From: Clostridia bacterium
GTDB taxonomy: Bacteria; Bacillota; Clostridia; Oscillospirales; Acutalibacteraceae
Assembly: GCA_017454565.1 (NCBI GenBank)
Contig: JAFTCS010000118.1
Coordinates: 1-8,542 of the forward strand
Length of the DNA stretch: 8,542 nt
Direction of reading: 5' to 3'
In this document: positions 7,598-8,542 of the stretch, one piece after another
Position numbering within the stretch: position 1 is the stretch's first letter
Layout of the letters: every line of letters starts with the position of its first letter
Made by a program: the position numbers and the translations under genes
Notes under the pieces: model-generated
Told to the model about the DNA's origin: nothing
Database searches by the model: none
The model's input: only the letters and a program-made list of their open reading frames with translations

Positions 7598-7615
7598 TAA
7601 AATTTTCTATTTAAT

Positions 7616-7644
7616 ATTTTACTACTTTTTTACTGTATAGTCAA
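7616..7644 (-). promoter_or_regulatory. Sigma-A promoter of the purine permease
   Basis: On the minus strand TTGACT (7644-7639) and TAAAAT (7621-7616) are separated by exactly 17 bp, each matching 5 of 6 consensus positions. It is well placed between the tspO terminator and the permease, showing that the permease is transcribed separately from tspO. Confidence 0.75.
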
Positions 7645-7725
7645 CAAAATGATTATTTATTATGTAAAATAACAGGGCATTATGACAAGTTTCTATCTTT
7701 GTTATGAACAATTCAATCGTTTTCT

Positions 7726-7757
7726 GAAATAAAAGCGGCTGCTCTGTTGAGCAGCCG
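7726..7757 (-). terminator. Intrinsic terminator of tspO
   Basis: The 9-bp GC-rich stem CGGCTGCTC (7736-7744) pairs with GAGCAGCCG (7749-7757) around a 4-nt loop. Read on the minus strand it is followed by CTTTTATTTC. It starts 6 bp beyond the tspO stop codon, a canonical arrangement. Confidence 0.85.
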
Positions 7758-7763
7758 GAATTA

Positions 7764-8231
7764 TTATCTGTTGAGAAGATATACTCCAAAATTGAGATAT
7801 GCCGCAAAGCTCAGCCATACAAGATACGGTATCTGTAGCAGACCTGCAAGCTTATCGACCCTGTAAAACAGTATTATCATTGCAAGCACCGCGCCCCAGA
7901 GCAGCAGCAGCCAGATAAATGACACTAAATAAAGCCCCAGTCCGAAGAACAGCACACACCACCAGAAATTCAGAGTGAGCTGCAGCAGATAAACGACAGT
8001 TGCCTTTGGTGTAAGAGCGCTATGTGCGTCATAGACTACAGCGGCGCTGTATGTCATAAGCAGGAAGAGGATGCTCCATACTACCGGGAACAGCCATGAG
8101 GGAGGAGTCAGAGCAGGATGAGCAGCCGCGTCATAGCCGGGCATGCCCACATAGGTAACAATACCTCCGCCGACAGCAAAGATAAAGGTAAGCACAAAAG
8201 AGTAAATAAGGGTTTTCCATTTGGTTTTCAT
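7764..8231 (-). CDS. tspO: TspO/MBR family tryptophan-rich membrane protein
   Basis: A 155-residue integral membrane protein with five hydrophobic helices (about 7-29, 47-68, 78-98, 100-122, 130-152). Family hallmarks are LTPPSWLFPVVW (41-52), LNFWWCVLFF (87-96) and the C-terminal PYLVWLSFAAYLN (135-147). TspO proteins bind porphyrins and related tetrapyrroles, and cholesterol in mitochondria. In bacteria they have been tied to stress and tetrapyrrole handling, with the exact role unsettled. Length and motifs are normal. The ATG at 8229-8231 is supported by AAAGGCGGTG (8248-8239), a one-mismatch Shine-Dalgarno 7 nt away. An intrinsic terminator follows directly, so the gene is probably monocistronic. 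The upstream region holds a duplicated motif and only weak promoter candidates, for example TTGAAT-17-CATAAA with -35 at 8284-8279. Confidence 0.93.
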   Translation of the reverse strand: MKTKWKTLIYSFVLTFIFAVGGGIVTYVGMPGYDAAAHPALTPPSWLFPVVWSILFLLMTYSAAVVYDAHSALTPKATVVYLLQLTLNFWWCVLFFGLGLYLVSFIWLLLLWGAVLAMIILFYRVDKLAGLLQIPYLVWLSFAAYLNFGVYLLNR

Positions 8232-8404
8232 AAACCGTCACCGCCTTTGCAATAGTTTATGCTGAAAAATAAATGTATATTCAAAAAAGGATGTATTTTA
8301 TCTTTTTTGCAGGTTTATGCTATAAAACAATATTATTGACGGTAAATTACAGGGCAACCGCACGAAAAAAAACAGAAAAAATTGCCAAAATCGTCAACAC
8401 AAAA
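8232..8404. other. AT-rich upstream region of tspO without a gene
   Basis: No coding potential is evident. It contains the tspO ribosome binding site (8239-8248), the duplicated motif (8246-8321) and A/T homopolymer runs. A weak GGCAA (8353-8357)/TTGCC (8382-8386) dyad is also present. No strong promoter in either direction can be fixed: the best minus-strand pairs match only 4 of 6 at each hexamer. Confidence 0.5.
8243..8321 (-). repeat. Duplicated motif upstream of tspO, possible operator pair
   Basis: On the minus strand AGCATAAACCTGCAAAA (8321-8305) and AGCATAAACTATTGCAAA (8263-8246) share AGCATAAAC plus TGCAAA, with a small spacing change between the halves. Their left ends are 58 bp apart. 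The downstream copy touches the tspO ribosome binding site, so a bound protein there would block expression. The match is seen directly; a regulatory role is inference. Confidence 0.35.
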
Positions 8405-8541
8405 GTTTCGCTCAAGCCTTTTCAAAGGCTTGCAGGGTCGAGGGGTGCGGGTCTCCGGTGGAGACCTCTGCGAAGCAGAAGCACCGACCGAGCCGACAGG
8501 CGAGACCAGCGCCCCTCGTCGCTCTCCGCAGAGAGCGAAAC
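8405..8541. repeat. GC-rich multi-hairpin element with inverted terminal ends, probable interspersed repeat
   Basis: The ends GTTTCGCTC (8405-8413) and GAGCGAAAC (8533-8541) are perfectly complementary. Within lie CAAGCCTT/AAGGCTTG (8413-8432); a long stem CGAGGGGTGC (8439-8448) with GCGCCCCTCG (8509-8518), one G-U pair, which can extend by GGTCTC (8450-8455) with GAGACC (8502-8507); a local hairpin GGTCTCC/GGAGACC (8450-8466); TCTGC/GCAGA (8467-8479); and TCGCTCTC/GAGAGCGA (8519-8538). It is far more GC-rich than the AT-rich DNA beside it and has no obvious gene. It resembles intergenic palindromic repeats seen in Ruminococcaceae genomes (from memory). The copy number cannot be judged from one window. 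It may continue past the right edge. Confidence 0.6.
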
Positions 8542-8542
8542 A

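Larger units (their letters stand above)
7470..7735 (-). other. Intergenic region and long 5' leader of the purine permease
   Basis: This AT-rich stretch separates tspO from the permease. From the promoter at 7616-7644, transcription should begin near 7609 and leave about 150 nt before the GTG at 7460, which is long for a simple leader. No coding potential is evident: a 61-codon minus-strand frame overlapping the tspO end lacks any ribosome binding site. The leader carries a possible closed fold described separately. The purine riboswitch core sequences are not present. Confidence 0.6.

Noticed and set aside
7470..7620. Purine riboswitch or preQ1 riboswitch upstream of the permease
   Set aside because: The conserved core segments of the purine class are absent. 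An AGAGGTTC stretch recalls the start of preQ1-I, but the required CCTCT partner and A-rich tail are missing.
7622..7807. A 61-codon minus-strand frame between tspO and the permease
   Set aside because: It overlaps the end of tspO, spans its terminator and the permease promoter, and has no ribosome binding site.
8405..8541. tRNA or other classical RNA gene
   Set aside because: Several stems exist, but no T-loop GTTCRA, anticodon arm or CCA end fits, and the terminal complement is inconsistent with a tRNA.

Overview
The window looks like chromosomal DNA from a Gram-positive gut Clostridia, most plausibly a Ruminococcus or close Ruminococcaceae relative. That assignment is inference. It rests on strong purine-rich ribosome binding sites, sigma-A type promoters, moderate GC content, a very large secreted M60 (enhancin-like) metalloprotease with tyrosine-rich C-terminal repeats, and a YdbC-type single-stranded DNA-binding protein.

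Layout. Bases 1-306 hold no gene. They carry two GC-rich hairpins at the left edge, a 13-bp palindrome, a probable promoter and a leader hairpin in front of a good ribosome binding site. Bases 307-5595 (+) encode a giant extracellular protein: signal peptide, lectin-like N-terminal region, M60 zinc peptidase, Fn3/Ig-like domain, right-handed beta-helix and six tandem repeats of about 92 residues. Its signal peptide is interrupted by an in-frame TAA at 322-324, so only the part from 364 on is an open frame. A perfect 17-bp hairpin follows. A short, strongly expressed-looking monocistronic gene (ydbC, 5781-6002, +) comes next with a near-ideal promoter. It is convergent with an NCS2-family purine permease (stop at 6078, chosen start 7460, -), and the two share one bidirectional terminator. 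Upstream of the permease is a clear promoter and a 5' leader of about 150 nt with possible alternative folds. tspO (7764-8231, -) lies beyond that with its own terminator. The right end (8232-8542) has a duplicated motif upstream of tspO and a 137-bp, GC-rich, multi-hairpin element with complementary ends that can fold in two mutually exclusive ways.

How the genes relate. Nothing suggests one pathway. The genes look like independent units, each with its own promoter and/or terminator: a host-glycoprotein-degrading enzyme, a nucleic-acid-binding protein, a purine base importer and a tetrapyrrole-binding membrane protein. The points most worth checking are the nonsense codon in the protease signal peptide, the folded element at 8405-8541, and the structured leader of the purine permease.
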